From Chloroflexota bacterium (GTDB taxonomy: Bacteria > Chloroflexota > Limnocylindria > QHBO01), in NCBI GenBank assembly GCA_020848055.1, contig JADLBB010000093.1:1-5710 (forward strand): DNA of 5,710 nt, in the 5' to 3' direction. Below, one piece after another: positions 1 through 5,444 of this stretch. Numbering within the stretch: the first letter of the stretch is position 1; each line of letters opens with the position of its first letter. The translations under genes and the position numbers were made by a program. The notes under the pieces are model-generated. The model searched no databases, was not told where the DNA came from, and saw only the letters and a program-made list of their open reading frames with translations.

Positions 1-268
1 CGCGAGCGCCCAGGAAGATGCTCATTTCGTGCGAGCCGATGACGGCCGCGCCCTCGACCGCCGCGAGCTCAATGACATCGGCGAGGTCGTCGCCGACGTG
101 GTCGAAATGGCAGTGCGTGGGCGCCACGACACTGACCTTCTCAGGCGTGCGATAGGCATCAGGGTAGGTCGGGGCGCCGGTCCAGCGGTCGACCCAGATC
201 CAGGCATCGTTGGGGGAGCGGTACAGGATCCCGCCGTGCCCGAGGCGGGTGATTCGCAGGTTGGCCAT
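1..268 (-). CDS. UlaG/UPF0173-like metal-dependent hydrolase, 3' end beyond window
   Basis: This is the N-terminal 89 residues of a metallo-beta-lactamase-fold hydrolase; the rest lies left of the window. It opens MANLRITRLGHGGILYRS, typical of the UlaG/UPF0173 branch, where an early conserved His (H11) sits in the first strands. The metal-binding motif is complete: T51-H52-C-H54-F-D56-H57, followed by VGDD. Later comes IGSHEMSIFLGAR, matching the family's segment after the first helix. The ATG at 268 is supported by an AAGGAGA Shine-Dalgarno (complement of 274-280) five bases upstream. Family members include L-ascorbate-6-phosphate lactonase and many uncharacterised cytoplasmic hydrolases, so the substrate cannot be named. 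It is separated by about 250 non-coding bases from the next minus-strand gene and is probably transcribed on its own. Fold and family are fairly sure; function is unknown. Confidence 0.82.
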   Translation of the reverse strand, partial: MANLRITRLGHGGILYRSPNDAWIWVDRWTGAPTYPDAYRTPEKVSVVAPTHCHFDHVGDDLADVIELAAVEGAAVIGSHEMSIFLGAR

Positions 269-273
269 GGGTG

Positions 274-280
274 TCTCCTT
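274..280 (-). promoter_or_regulatory. Shine-Dalgarno of the UlaG-like gene
   Basis: The minus strand reads AAGGAGA, then ACACC-type spacing of five bases, then ATG at 268. It is one of the strongest ribosome-binding sites in the window and settles this start. Confidence 0.75.
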
Positions 281-292
281 GCGTGGCACCCA

Positions 293-298
293 ATCGTA
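293..298 (-). promoter_or_regulatory. possible -10 element for the UlaG-like gene
   Basis: The minus strand reads TACGAT about 25 bases before the start codon, which fits a TAnnnT-type -10. No convincing -35 box lies 16-18 bases upstream. The call is weak and rests on position and the local drop in GC. Confidence 0.2.
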
Positions 299-361
299 GG
301 CGTTCGAGCGGCGAGGTGGTGGAACCTCGGATCAAACGCCGGGCGGCCGCCGCGTTCGTTT

Positions 362-386
362 CCGGCAGATTCAGGTGCACGCCGCA
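362..386 (+). repeat. dispersed 25-nt repeat, copy A
   Basis: This copy begins CCGGCAGAT, continues TCAGGTG and ends GCCGCA. By hand alignment it matches copy C (2259-2283, minus) at 21 of 25 positions and copy B (472-496, minus) at 20 of 25. It lies between the UlaG-like gene and the glyoxalase-II-like gene, in the opposite orientation to copy B, so the two could pair as an imperfect long stem across about 85 bases. The function is unknown; a REP-like or other small dispersed element is possible. Confidence 0.4.
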
Positions 387-458
387 GTAGACCGTTCCTT
401 GACTCGCTGCGGACACGTGGTGCGGCTCTCATCCTGCACGCTGCCGCTGCAGAGCCCC

Positions 459-482
459 TCAGCGGACGCAATGCGGCGCTGA
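459..482 (-). terminator. possible hairpin 3' of the lip operon
   Basis: Outer arms TCAGCG (459-464) and CGCTGA (477-482) form a six-pair stem. An inner CGC/GCG stem encloses a three-base loop. It starts about 34 bases past the stop codon of the last operon gene. No T-run follows on the minus strand, so it is not a classical intrinsic terminator; it could be a 3'-end stabiliser or a Rho-independent variant of a high-GC genome. Confidence 0.25.
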
Positions 483-496
483 TCTGCATCTGCCGG
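472..496 (-). repeat. dispersed 25-nt repeat, copy B
   Basis: Read on the minus strand, it starts CCGGCAGATGCAG and ends GCCGCA. The first 13 bases are identical to copy C at 2259-2283. It lies just downstream of the glyoxalase-II-like gene and overlaps the hairpin at 459-482. The stretch 269-515 contains no convincing gene. Confidence 0.45.
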
Positions 497-515
497 TGCG
501 GCGGAGCGGGCGAGT

Positions 516-1217
516 CTAGCCGGGGACCAGCAGGCGTCTGGCCTCCGCGATGCGCCGCATCCAGGGCAGTTCGCGCTCGATCGTCGTTTCCGGGCCGTGG
601 CCGGGCAGGACGCGGACCGTCGGTGGGATAACGCGCGCCAGGCGCGCCAGCGAGGCCACCATCTGCTCGTCGCTGCCGCCGGGCAGATCGGTGCGGCCGA
701 ACGAGCCGGCGAACAGCACGTCGCCGGTGAGCAGCAGGGCCCGCCGCCCCTCGTACAGGCAGACCGATCCCTCGGTGTGGCCCGGCGTGTGCAGCACGTC
801 GAAGACGAGGTCGCCGATGCGGACCTGCTCCCCCTCGCGCAGGTCGCGCGACGCGGTCACGGCGGCCAGCTCGAAGCCGTAGTTGTTGCGCCCGTCCAGG
901 CGGTAGGCGTCGTCGGGATGGATTGCGAGGGGCGCATCGGTCCCCTGCATGAGGGGTGCGTTGTCGAAGATGTGGTCGATGTGCCCGTGCGAGTTGGCGA
1001 CCAGGTGGAGGCGCAGCCCGTTGGCGGCGACGCGCTCGATGAGCGGCTGCGCCGCACCCATGCCCGGGTCGAGCACGAGCGCCTCGGGGGAACGGCCGTC
1101 CCAGACCAGGTAGGCGTTGGTCTGCCACGGCCCGAAGATGCCAACTTCCATCCGGACTCCGTGGTCCGGGTCGGGCGCTGGTGTGCCGGCCCGCTCGACG
1201 ATCGGCTCGTTGGTCAC
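516..1217 (-). CDS. glyoxalase-II-like metallo-beta-lactamase-fold hydrolase
   Basis: A 233-residue metallo-hydrolase of the glyoxalase II (hydroxyacylglutathione hydrolase) / YcbL type. The full zinc-ligand set is visible: S76-H77-G-H79-I-D81-H82, H147 in HTPGHTEGS, D166 in LLTGDVLFAGSFGRTDLPGG, and H207 in VLPGHGPETTIERE. The FGRTDLPGG loop is characteristic of this branch. It lacks the long C-terminal glutathione-binding region of classical glyoxalase II, so the substrate may be a different thioester or thiol adduct. The GTG at 1217 overlaps the lipB stop as GTGA, implying translational coupling. However, an internal ATG at 1151 (residue 23) has GGAG five bases upstream and starts MEVGIFGPW, where family members usually begin, so the true protein may have 211 residues. 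It is probably cytoplasmic and co-transcribed with lipB. The family is certain; the substrate is not. Confidence 0.9.
   Translation of the reverse strand: MTNEPIVERAGTPAPDPDHGVRMEVGIFGPWQTNAYLVWDGRSPEALVLDPGMGAAQPLIERVAANGLRLHLVANSHGHIDHIFDNAPLMQGTDAPLAIHPDDAYRLDGRNNYGFELAAVTASRDLREGEQVRIGDLVFDVLHTPGHTEGSVCLYEGRRALLLTGDVLFAGSFGRTDLPGGSDEQMVASLARLARVIPPTVRVLPGHGPETTIERELPWMRRIAEARRLLVPG
1157..1160 (-). promoter_or_regulatory. SD favouring the internal start at 1151
   Basis: The minus strand reads GGAG, five bases, then ATG at 1151. No comparable purine run precedes the GTG at 1217. This argues for the shorter form of the metallo-hydrolase, unless coupling by the GTGA overlap is used instead. 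Confidence 0.45.
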
Positions 1218-2035
1218 TGCTCGCGCGCGCCGGCGGGGCCGGCGATGGTGCCGGCGTCATCGGCCAGGCGCAGGCCGAACCCGGATGCCAGCTGGCGGGC
1301 GAGCTCATCGGCCACCTCGTCCGTTGGTGCGGCGTGGCCCAGTTCGCGTGCCAGCGAGGTGACGCCCTTGCCGGCGAGGCCGCAGGGAATCATCTCGTCG
1401 AACCAGCGCAGGTCGTTGTTCACGTTAAGCGCCAGGCCGTGCGTCGTGACGCCGCGCCTAACCCGCACGCCGATGGCCGCCAGCTTGCGCTGGCCGTCGA
1501 CCCAGATGCCGGGAAGGCCGTCGACGCGGTCGCCGTGGACACCGAAGCGTGCCGCGGTTTCGATGATGGCGGCCTCCAGGATGCGGACGTAGCGGCGCAG
1601 GTCGAGCGGGTCGCGCAGCTCGACGATCGGGTAGGCGACGATCTGTCCCGGGCCGTGGAAGGTGACGTCACCGCCGCGATCGATGCGGATCAACTCCGCG
1701 TCCAGCGCTCGCAGGCGGTCGGGGCTCGCCAGCATGTTGGCCTGGTCGCCGCCGCGGCCGATGGTGTAGACCGGGAAGTGCTCGAGCAACAACAGCCGGT
1801 CGCCGATGCGACGCGCGCGCCGTTGCTCGGCCAATTCGTCCTGCAGTTCCCAGGTTGGACGGTAGGCCACCGTCCCGAGATGCTCGACGGCCAGGACGCC
1901 GCCGTGCGCCGCCAGCAGCGGGTGCCCGTCGGAGGCCGGACGAAACGGGGCGTTCGGCTTCGGGCGTTGCAGGCGTCGAGGCCCCTCCGCGGCCGGCGGC
2001 GCGGAGATGTCGCGGAAGGGCGTGTCGGCGGTCAT
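1214..2035 (-). CDS. lipB: lipoyl(octanoyl) transferase LipB
   Basis: LipB moves the octanoyl group from octanoyl-acyl carrier protein to a lysine of lipoyl domains (2-oxoacid dehydrogenases, glycine-cleavage H protein) in the cytoplasm; LipA then completes lipoate. With ATG at 2035 the protein has 273 residues. The conserved core starts near residue 48 (VLAVEHLGTVAYRPTWELQ), followed by LLLLEHFPVYTIGRGG (81-96), RGGDVTFHGPGQIVAYPI (120-137), the catalytic lysine K184 in RKLAAIGV, THGLALNV (198-205) and the catalytic cysteine C218 in IPCGL. The roughly 45 residues before the core are Pro/Ala-rich and not conserved. The ATG at 2035 has GGAG three bases upstream, and its ATGA overlaps a small upstream ORF. 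An in-frame GTG at 2173 would add 46 residues made mostly of SAESRG repeats; I judge this unlikely. The last codon overlaps the next gene as GTGA. Confidence 0.95.
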   Translation of the reverse strand: MTADTPFRDISAPPAAEGPRRLQRPKPNAPFRPASDGHPLLAAHGGVLAVEHLGTVAYRPTWELQDELAEQRRARRIGDRLLLLEHFPVYTIGRGGDQANMLASPDRLRALDAELIRIDRGGDVTFHGPGQIVAYPIVELRDPLDLRRYVRILEAAIIETAARFGVHGDRVDGLPGIWVDGQRKLAAIGVRVRRGVTTHGLALNVNNDLRWFDEMIPCGLAGKGVTSLARELGHAAPTDEVADELARQLASGFGLRLADDAGTIAGPAGAREQ

Positions 2036-2328
2036 CGGCTCCGGCAGCGCGTGCGATTCGGCGGATCCACGCGATTCGGCAGATCCACGCGATTCGGCGG
2101 ATCGACGCGATTCGGCAGATCGACGCGATTCGACGGATCCACGCGATTCGGCAGATTCATGCCAGGCGCGCACTGCGGCGTCTGCGCGCGGTCCGGGGAC
2201 CCGTTGTGCAGCATGGGAGCCGCAGTATGGCGTTGGTGGACGGTCTTGGTCCGCATTGTGCGGCCCTCACCTGCATCTGCCGGAAGCCCCCATGCGCCCC
2301 GCACCGTGCCACCACCCGACCACGTCAC
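2032..2328 (-). CDS. possible 98-residue ORF filling the lipA-lipB gap
   Basis: This frame starts with GTG at 2328, overlapping the lipA stop as GTGA. It stays open across the whole gap and ends in TGA at 2032, overlapping the lipB ATG as ATGA. A weak GAGG lies four bases before the GTG. The product starts MTWSGGGTVRGAWG, has no hydrophobic segment, and ends in a repeat of LPNRVD/PPNRVD units encoded by the 18-bp tandem array, then TRCRSR. I recognise no family. Against a real gene: the frame contains repeat DNA and dispersed repeat copy C, uses AAT repeatedly although such codons are uncommon in the neighbours, and open frames are common at this GC. In favour: both ends fit four-base overlaps exactly. 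It may serve only to carry ribosomes from lipA to lipB. Confidence 0.3.
   Translation of the reverse strand: MTWSGGGTVRGAWGLPADAGEGRTMRTKTVHQRHTAAPMLHNGSPDRAQTPQCAPGMNLPNRVDPSNRVDLPNRVDPPNRVDLPNRVDPPNRTRCRSR
2055..2162. repeat. six tandem 18-bp units between lipA and lipB
   Basis: Units start at 2055, 2073, 2091, 2109, 2127 and 2145. Unit 1 is gattcggcggatccacgc. Position 9 alternates G,A,G,A,G,A along the array, so the true period may be 36 bp. Position 14 is C,C,G,G,C in units 1-5, and the last unit is degenerate. The length is a multiple of three and no frame contains a stop, so changes in copy number would not shift any reading frame. The array lies just upstream of the favoured lipB start. 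Confidence 0.92.
2259..2283 (-). repeat. dispersed 25-nt repeat, copy C
   Basis: On the minus strand it starts CCGGCAGATGCAG, followed by GTGAGG and GCCGCA. It lies about 40 bases past the lipA stop codon. Its far end joins a small perfect hairpin at 2251-2263 (CCGCA, three-base loop, TGCGG) with no T-run. Copies A and B lie near 370 and 485. Confidence 0.45.
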
Positions 2329-3380
2329 ACGGCCTCGGCCGCCTGGCGCCCGGGGACCTGCTCGGCGGCGTGATACGAGGAGCGCACCAAGGGCCCGGAT
2401 TGGACGTGCCGGAAGCCCATTTCAAGTCCGATCCGTCGCAACGACATAAACTCGGCCGGGGTGTAGTACTTCATCAGCGGCAGGTGCTGGCGCGAGGGAC
2501 GCAGGTACTGGCCGATGGTCAGCACGTCGATGTCCGCCTCGCGCAGCAGGCGCATCGCCTCGAGCACCTCGTCCCACGTCTCCCCCAGCCCGAGCATCAT
2601 GCCGGTCTTGGTGACCATCTCGCCGAAGCCGATGCCGTGCGCGATCTCGCGGCCATGGGTCAGGACGAAGACGGATCGGTCCCAGCGCGCTCGCCGGCGA
2701 ACCGGGCGCTGCAGCCGCAGGACGGTCTCGACGTTGTGGCCCAGGATGTCAGGGCGAGCCTCGACCACGGTCCGGATGTCGGCCTCGCGGCCGTTGAGGT
2801 CGCTGATCAGGACCTCGATCCCGATGCCCGGGCTGGCGGCGCGGATGTGTCGGATCGTGTCCGCCACCATCCGGGCGCCGCCATCGGGGAGGTCGTCGCG
2901 GGCGACCATGGTGATGACCACGTGCTGCAGGCGCATCTGGCGCACCGCCTCGCCAACGCGGCGGGGCTCGTCGGGGTCGGTGATGGGCGGACGGCCGGTG
3001 GCGATGGCACAGAAGCCGCAGTTCCGGGTGCAGACGCTGCCCAGGATCATGATCGTCGCCGTGCCGAGCGCCCAGCACTCGCCGATGTTCGGGCAGCGGG
3101 CCTCCTCGCACACGGTGTTGAGCGCGCCGCCATGCACGATGCTGCGGGTGCCCAGGTAGGTGGCTCCGGCACCCAGGCGCACCTTGAGCCACTCGGGCCG
3201 ACGGCCGCCGGGCCCGGCGTTCTCGGGGACCGGGTCGCCTGGGGCGAGCAGGCCGCCGTCGGTCTGCGGCCCACCCGGATACATGATCTCCGATGGTGTG
3301 GCGTGACCGCCGCTCTCTGCACCGACCATGGTCAGCTCACCGAGCGCGCTGAAGTCGGGTCGTGAGTTGTCGAGCGCCAT
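2325..3380 (-). CDS. lipA: lipoyl synthase LipA
   Basis: Radical SAM enzyme that inserts two sulfurs at C6 and C8 of protein-bound octanoate, finishing the lipoyl cofactor after LipB. The protein has 351 residues. The auxiliary [4Fe-4S] motif is C91-EEAR-C96-PNIGE-C102 and the radical SAM motif is C117-TRN-C121-GF-C124. Also present are VARDDLPDGGA (159-169), HNVETV (215-220), KTGMMLGLGE (258-267), the IGQYLRPS segment (289-296) and the C-terminal RSSYHA (333-338), whose serine ligates the auxiliary cluster in known LipA structures. The ATG at 3380 is chosen because AGGAG lies six bases upstream; a TTG at 3398 has no such site. About 60 Gly/Pro-rich residues precede the conserved core (RRPEWLKVRLG), making this longer than the usual roughly 310-320. 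It is the first gene of the minus-strand operon. Confidence 0.97.
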   Translation of the reverse strand: MALDNSRPDFSALGELTMVGAESGGHATPSEIMYPGGPQTDGGLLAPGDPVPENAGPGGRRPEWLKVRLGAGATYLGTRSIVHGGALNTVCEEARCPNIGECWALGTATIMILGSVCTRNCGFCAIATGRPPITDPDEPRRVGEAVRQMRLQHVVITMVARDDLPDGGARMVADTIRHIRAASPGIGIEVLISDLNGREADIRTVVEARPDILGHNVETVLRLQRPVRRRARWDRSVFVLTHGREIAHGIGFGEMVTKTGMMLGLGETWDEVLEAMRLLREADIDVLTIGQYLRPSRQHLPLMKYYTPAEFMSLRRIGLEMGFRHVQSGPLVRSSYHAAEQVPGRQAAEAV

Positions 3381-3605
3381 GCGTTGCTCCTGTGTCAAGC
3401 CGCGGCCGTCCGGCCGGCGGGTTGAGTCTACCCAAGGACCGATGTGACTGCCCGCGGGCCAGGATCAGGCCGATCGTCCTGCGGGGGTACCAGAGGCCGC
3501 TGTGCGGTCCGGTGTGGTTGCCGCGCGTCCCCTGGTTGCCCTCCGGTACGAGTGACTCCGAAATCCTATTCAACGCAGGCGGGATCGTGCTCATCGTGCC
3601 GGGTC
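3381..3605. promoter_or_regulatory. divergent control region between lipA and the c-di-GMP gene
   Basis: About 225 bases with no convincing gene. It must hold the start signals for both directions. On the minus strand TAGACT (3425-3430) fits a TAnnnT -10 about 45 bases before lipA, without a recognisable -35. On the plus strand the AT-rich island aaatcctattcaa (3561-3573) stands out from GC-rich surroundings 33 bases before the ATG at 3606 and could be part of a promoter. A perfect palindrome GCCCGCGGGC lies at 3450-3459. None of these is proven. Confidence 0.35.
3387..3391 (-). promoter_or_regulatory. Shine-Dalgarno of lipA
   Basis: The minus strand reads AGGAG, six bases, then ATG at 3380. 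This selects the ATG over the in-frame TTG at 3398. Confidence 0.75.
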
Positions 3606-5444
3606 ATGACCACTGCCCGAGGCGTCGCACGAGAGCCGCGCAGGCCGATGCTGCTTGCGTTGGTCGTCGGCGTGGTGCTCGTGCTGGTCGGTCTGACCGC
3701 CAGCGCGCTCGTCACCGTCACCTCGGTCAACCTGTCCACATCGACGTTGAACACGATCGCCAGCCGTGACGCATCGCTGGTGGCGCTGTTCGTGAATGAC
3801 AACCTCCGCCCCGGTGACCTCGGTGGCGGCCAACTCGGGGTCGCGCGGCGGGCCGAGCTGACGGACCTGCTCGCCCAGCTCGGCAGCACCGACTCCATCG
3901 TTCGCCTCGAGATCCGCGACCTCGACGGACGGGTCATCGTCAGCGACGAATCGCAGGTGGCCGGCGAGGTGGGTCCGGCATCGACGGCCATGGCATCGGC
4001 CGCGACAGGATCCCCGCCACCACCGGCACTGCTCCAGCCCGGAGTGGGCCTGGCCGCGACCGGCGGGCTGGCCAACCCCAACGGCATGATCGAGCAGTTC
4101 CTCCCGATCCTCGACGGCGACGGGCGTCCGCTGGGCGTGGTCGGGCTGTGGCGTGACGCGGGGCCCCTGCTGGCCAGCCTGGCAGCCTCGGCCGGGGACA
4201 TCATGCTCGTCACGCTGGCCGCCGGCGCCTTCCTGGCCGCCCTCCTGGTGCTCGTCTTCCGCGCCTCGCAGGCCCGGTTGTCGCGCCAGCATCGCCAACT
4301 GCTTGACGCCTCGCGCACCGATGCGCTCACCGGCCTGCTGAACCACGGGGAGGTCGTCATGCGCCTCGCCACCGAGGTCGAGTCAATGCGCGGCAACGAC
4401 GGGCGCATCGGCATTGCGCTCATCGACCTTGACAACTTCCGTGGCTTCAACGCGACTCACGGGCACGATGCCGCGGACCAGGTCCTGCTGCGGGTGGCGG
4501 CGCTGATCGCCCGAGAACAACCACGCTCGATCGTCGCGCGCTACGGCCCGGACGAGTTCCTGCTCGTCCGCCCCGGCGCGGGCGTCAGCGAGTTGGAGGC
4601 CGTCGCCGAGCAGCTGCGTGCGGACCTCCAGCACGAGCACGTTCAGTTCGGCGACTCCGAACAGCTGCCGATCACCGTCAGCGCCGGCGTCTGTGCCTAT
4701 CCGGAGCACGCAACGTCGGTCACCGAGCTGCTGTCGGCCGCCGCGGTGGCGGTCGGCGAGGCCAAGGCCAGCGGTGGCGACGGCGTCCGGGTGGCACGCA
4801 TCGGTGAGGAGGACCGGGTCGTCAGCGGCTCGTTCGACGTGCTGCAGGGCCTGGTCATCGCGGTGGACACCAAGGACCGATACACCAAGCGTCACTCGGA
4901 GGATGTCGCGCGCTACGCCGTGTTCCTGGCCCGCCGCATCGGCCTGGACCAGGAGATGCTCGAGACGATCCGCCTGGCGGGCCTGCTGCATGACATCGGC
5001 AAGATCGGCATCCCCGACGTGGTGCTGCGCAAGCCGTCGAGCTTGACCGATGACGAGTACAACATGTTCAAGCAGCACGTCGCGCTGGGCGACGCGATCG
5101 TGCGCGATGTGCCGAACGTCGAGATCGTCCGGGCCGGCATCCGCCATCATCACGAGCGGTGGGACGGCCATGGCTACCTGACCGGCCTCGCCGGCGAGGA
5201 GATCCCGGTCATCGGACGGATCCTGGCCGTGGCCGACGCCTTCAGCGCCATGACCACGACCCGCCCGTATCGCAAGGCGCTGTCGGTCGCGGAGGCGCTC
5301 AAGCGCCTCGAGGACGCCGCCGGGACGCAGCTCCAGGAGGAGCTGGTGGCCGAGTTCGTGACCGGCATCGAGACCGCGCCGGATGCGCCGCTTCCCGGCG
5401 AGGAACCCACCGAGCTCTGGAGGCCCCAGTTATGGGTGGCGTGA
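3606..5444 (+). CDS. membrane-bound GGDEF/HD-GYP cyclic-di-GMP enzyme with extracytoplasmic sensor
   Basis: A 612-residue predicted c-di-GMP turnover protein. Order: basic N-terminus (REPRRP), TM1 (about 15-38), an extracytoplasmic region of about 155 residues with LEIRDLDGRVIVSDE and QFLPILDGDGRPLGVVGLW, resembling Cache-type sensors, TM2 (about 199-218), then GGDEF and HD-GYP. The GGDEF domain has D239-ALTGLLN, the metal-binding D274 in IDLDNF and signature G314-P-D-E-F318, with Pro for the second Gly; no RxxD inhibitory site precedes it. The HD-GYP domain keeps its expected metal ligands: H430, H462-D463 with K466, H491, H514/H515 and D544. Its signature reads G523-Y-L525 instead of GYP. 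Phosphodiesterase activity therefore looks likely and cyclase activity uncertain. The ATG at 3606 lacks a clear SD; an ATG at 3648 would start directly at TM1 and lose the basic residues. The 3' end overlaps the next gene. Confidence 0.9.
   Translation: MTTARGVAREPRRPMLLALVVGVVLVLVGLTASALVTVTSVNLSTSTLNTIASRDASLVALFVNDNLRPGDLGGGQLGVARRAELTDLLAQLGSTDSIVRLEIRDLDGRVIVSDESQVAGEVGPASTAMASAATGSPPPPALLQPGVGLAATGGLANPNGMIEQFLPILDGDGRPLGVVGLWRDAGPLLASLAASAGDIMLVTLAAGAFLAALLVLVFRASQARLSRQHRQLLDASRTDALTGLLNHGEVVMRLATEVESMRGNDGRIGIALIDLDNFRGFNATHGHDAADQVLLRVAALIAREQPRSIVARYGPDEFLLVRPGAGVSELEAVAEQLRADLQHEHVQFGDSEQLPITVSAGVCAYPEHATSVTELLSAAAVAVGEAKASGGDGVRVARIGEEDRVVSGSFDVLQGLVIAVDTKDRYTKRHSEDVARYAVFLARRIGLDQEMLETIRLAGLLHDIGKIGIPDVVLRKPSSLTDDEYNMFKQHVALGDAIVRDVPNVEIVRAGIRHHHERWDGHGYLTGLAGEEIPVIGRILAVADAFSAMTTTRPYRKALSVAEALKRLEDAAGTQLQEELVAEFVTGIETAPDAPLPGEEPTELWRPQLWVA
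5418..5423 (+). promoter_or_regulatory. Shine-Dalgarno of the secreted-protein gene
   Basis: TGGAGG lies eight bases before the ATG at 5432 and inside the last codons of the c-di-GMP gene. It makes this start convincing and implies translational coupling. Confidence 0.75.

Noticed and set aside
22..1308. A 428-codon minus-strand frame across two hydrolase genes
   Set aside because: It runs out of frame through both the UlaG-like and glyoxalase-II-like genes and is Arg/Pro/Ala-rich without motifs.
2055..2162. CRISPR-like array
   Set aside because: The units are directly abutting 18-mers with no spacers and no cas genes nearby.
2036..2173. GTG at 2173 as the lipB start, adding SAESRG repeats
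   Set aside because: No SD precedes it, the added residues are pure tandem repeat, and the ATG at 2035 has GGAG nearby. It is not fully excluded.
1181..2449. A 422-codon plus-strand open frame antisense to lipB
   Set aside because: lipB on the minus strand carries all catalytic motifs. The plus-strand product has repeat-derived GSTRFGRS runs and no recognisable domain.
2007..3365. A 452-codon plus-strand open frame antisense to lipA
   Set aside because: It mirrors lipA, whose radical SAM and cluster motifs are complete. Its product is a low-complexity shadow typical of high-GC DNA.
3393..3398. TTGACA on the minus strand as a -35 box, or TTG as the lipA start
   Set aside because: A -10 placed 17 bases downstream would fall within lipA after its start codon, and the ATG at 3380 has a proper SD.
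3450..3459. Palindrome GCCCGCGGGC as an operator
   Set aside because: Short GC-only palindromes are common at this base composition, and there is no second copy or flanking symmetry.
3566..5171. Long minus-strand frames antisense to the c-di-GMP gene
   Set aside because: The plus strand encodes clear TM, GGDEF and HD-GYP domains; the opposite frames have none.
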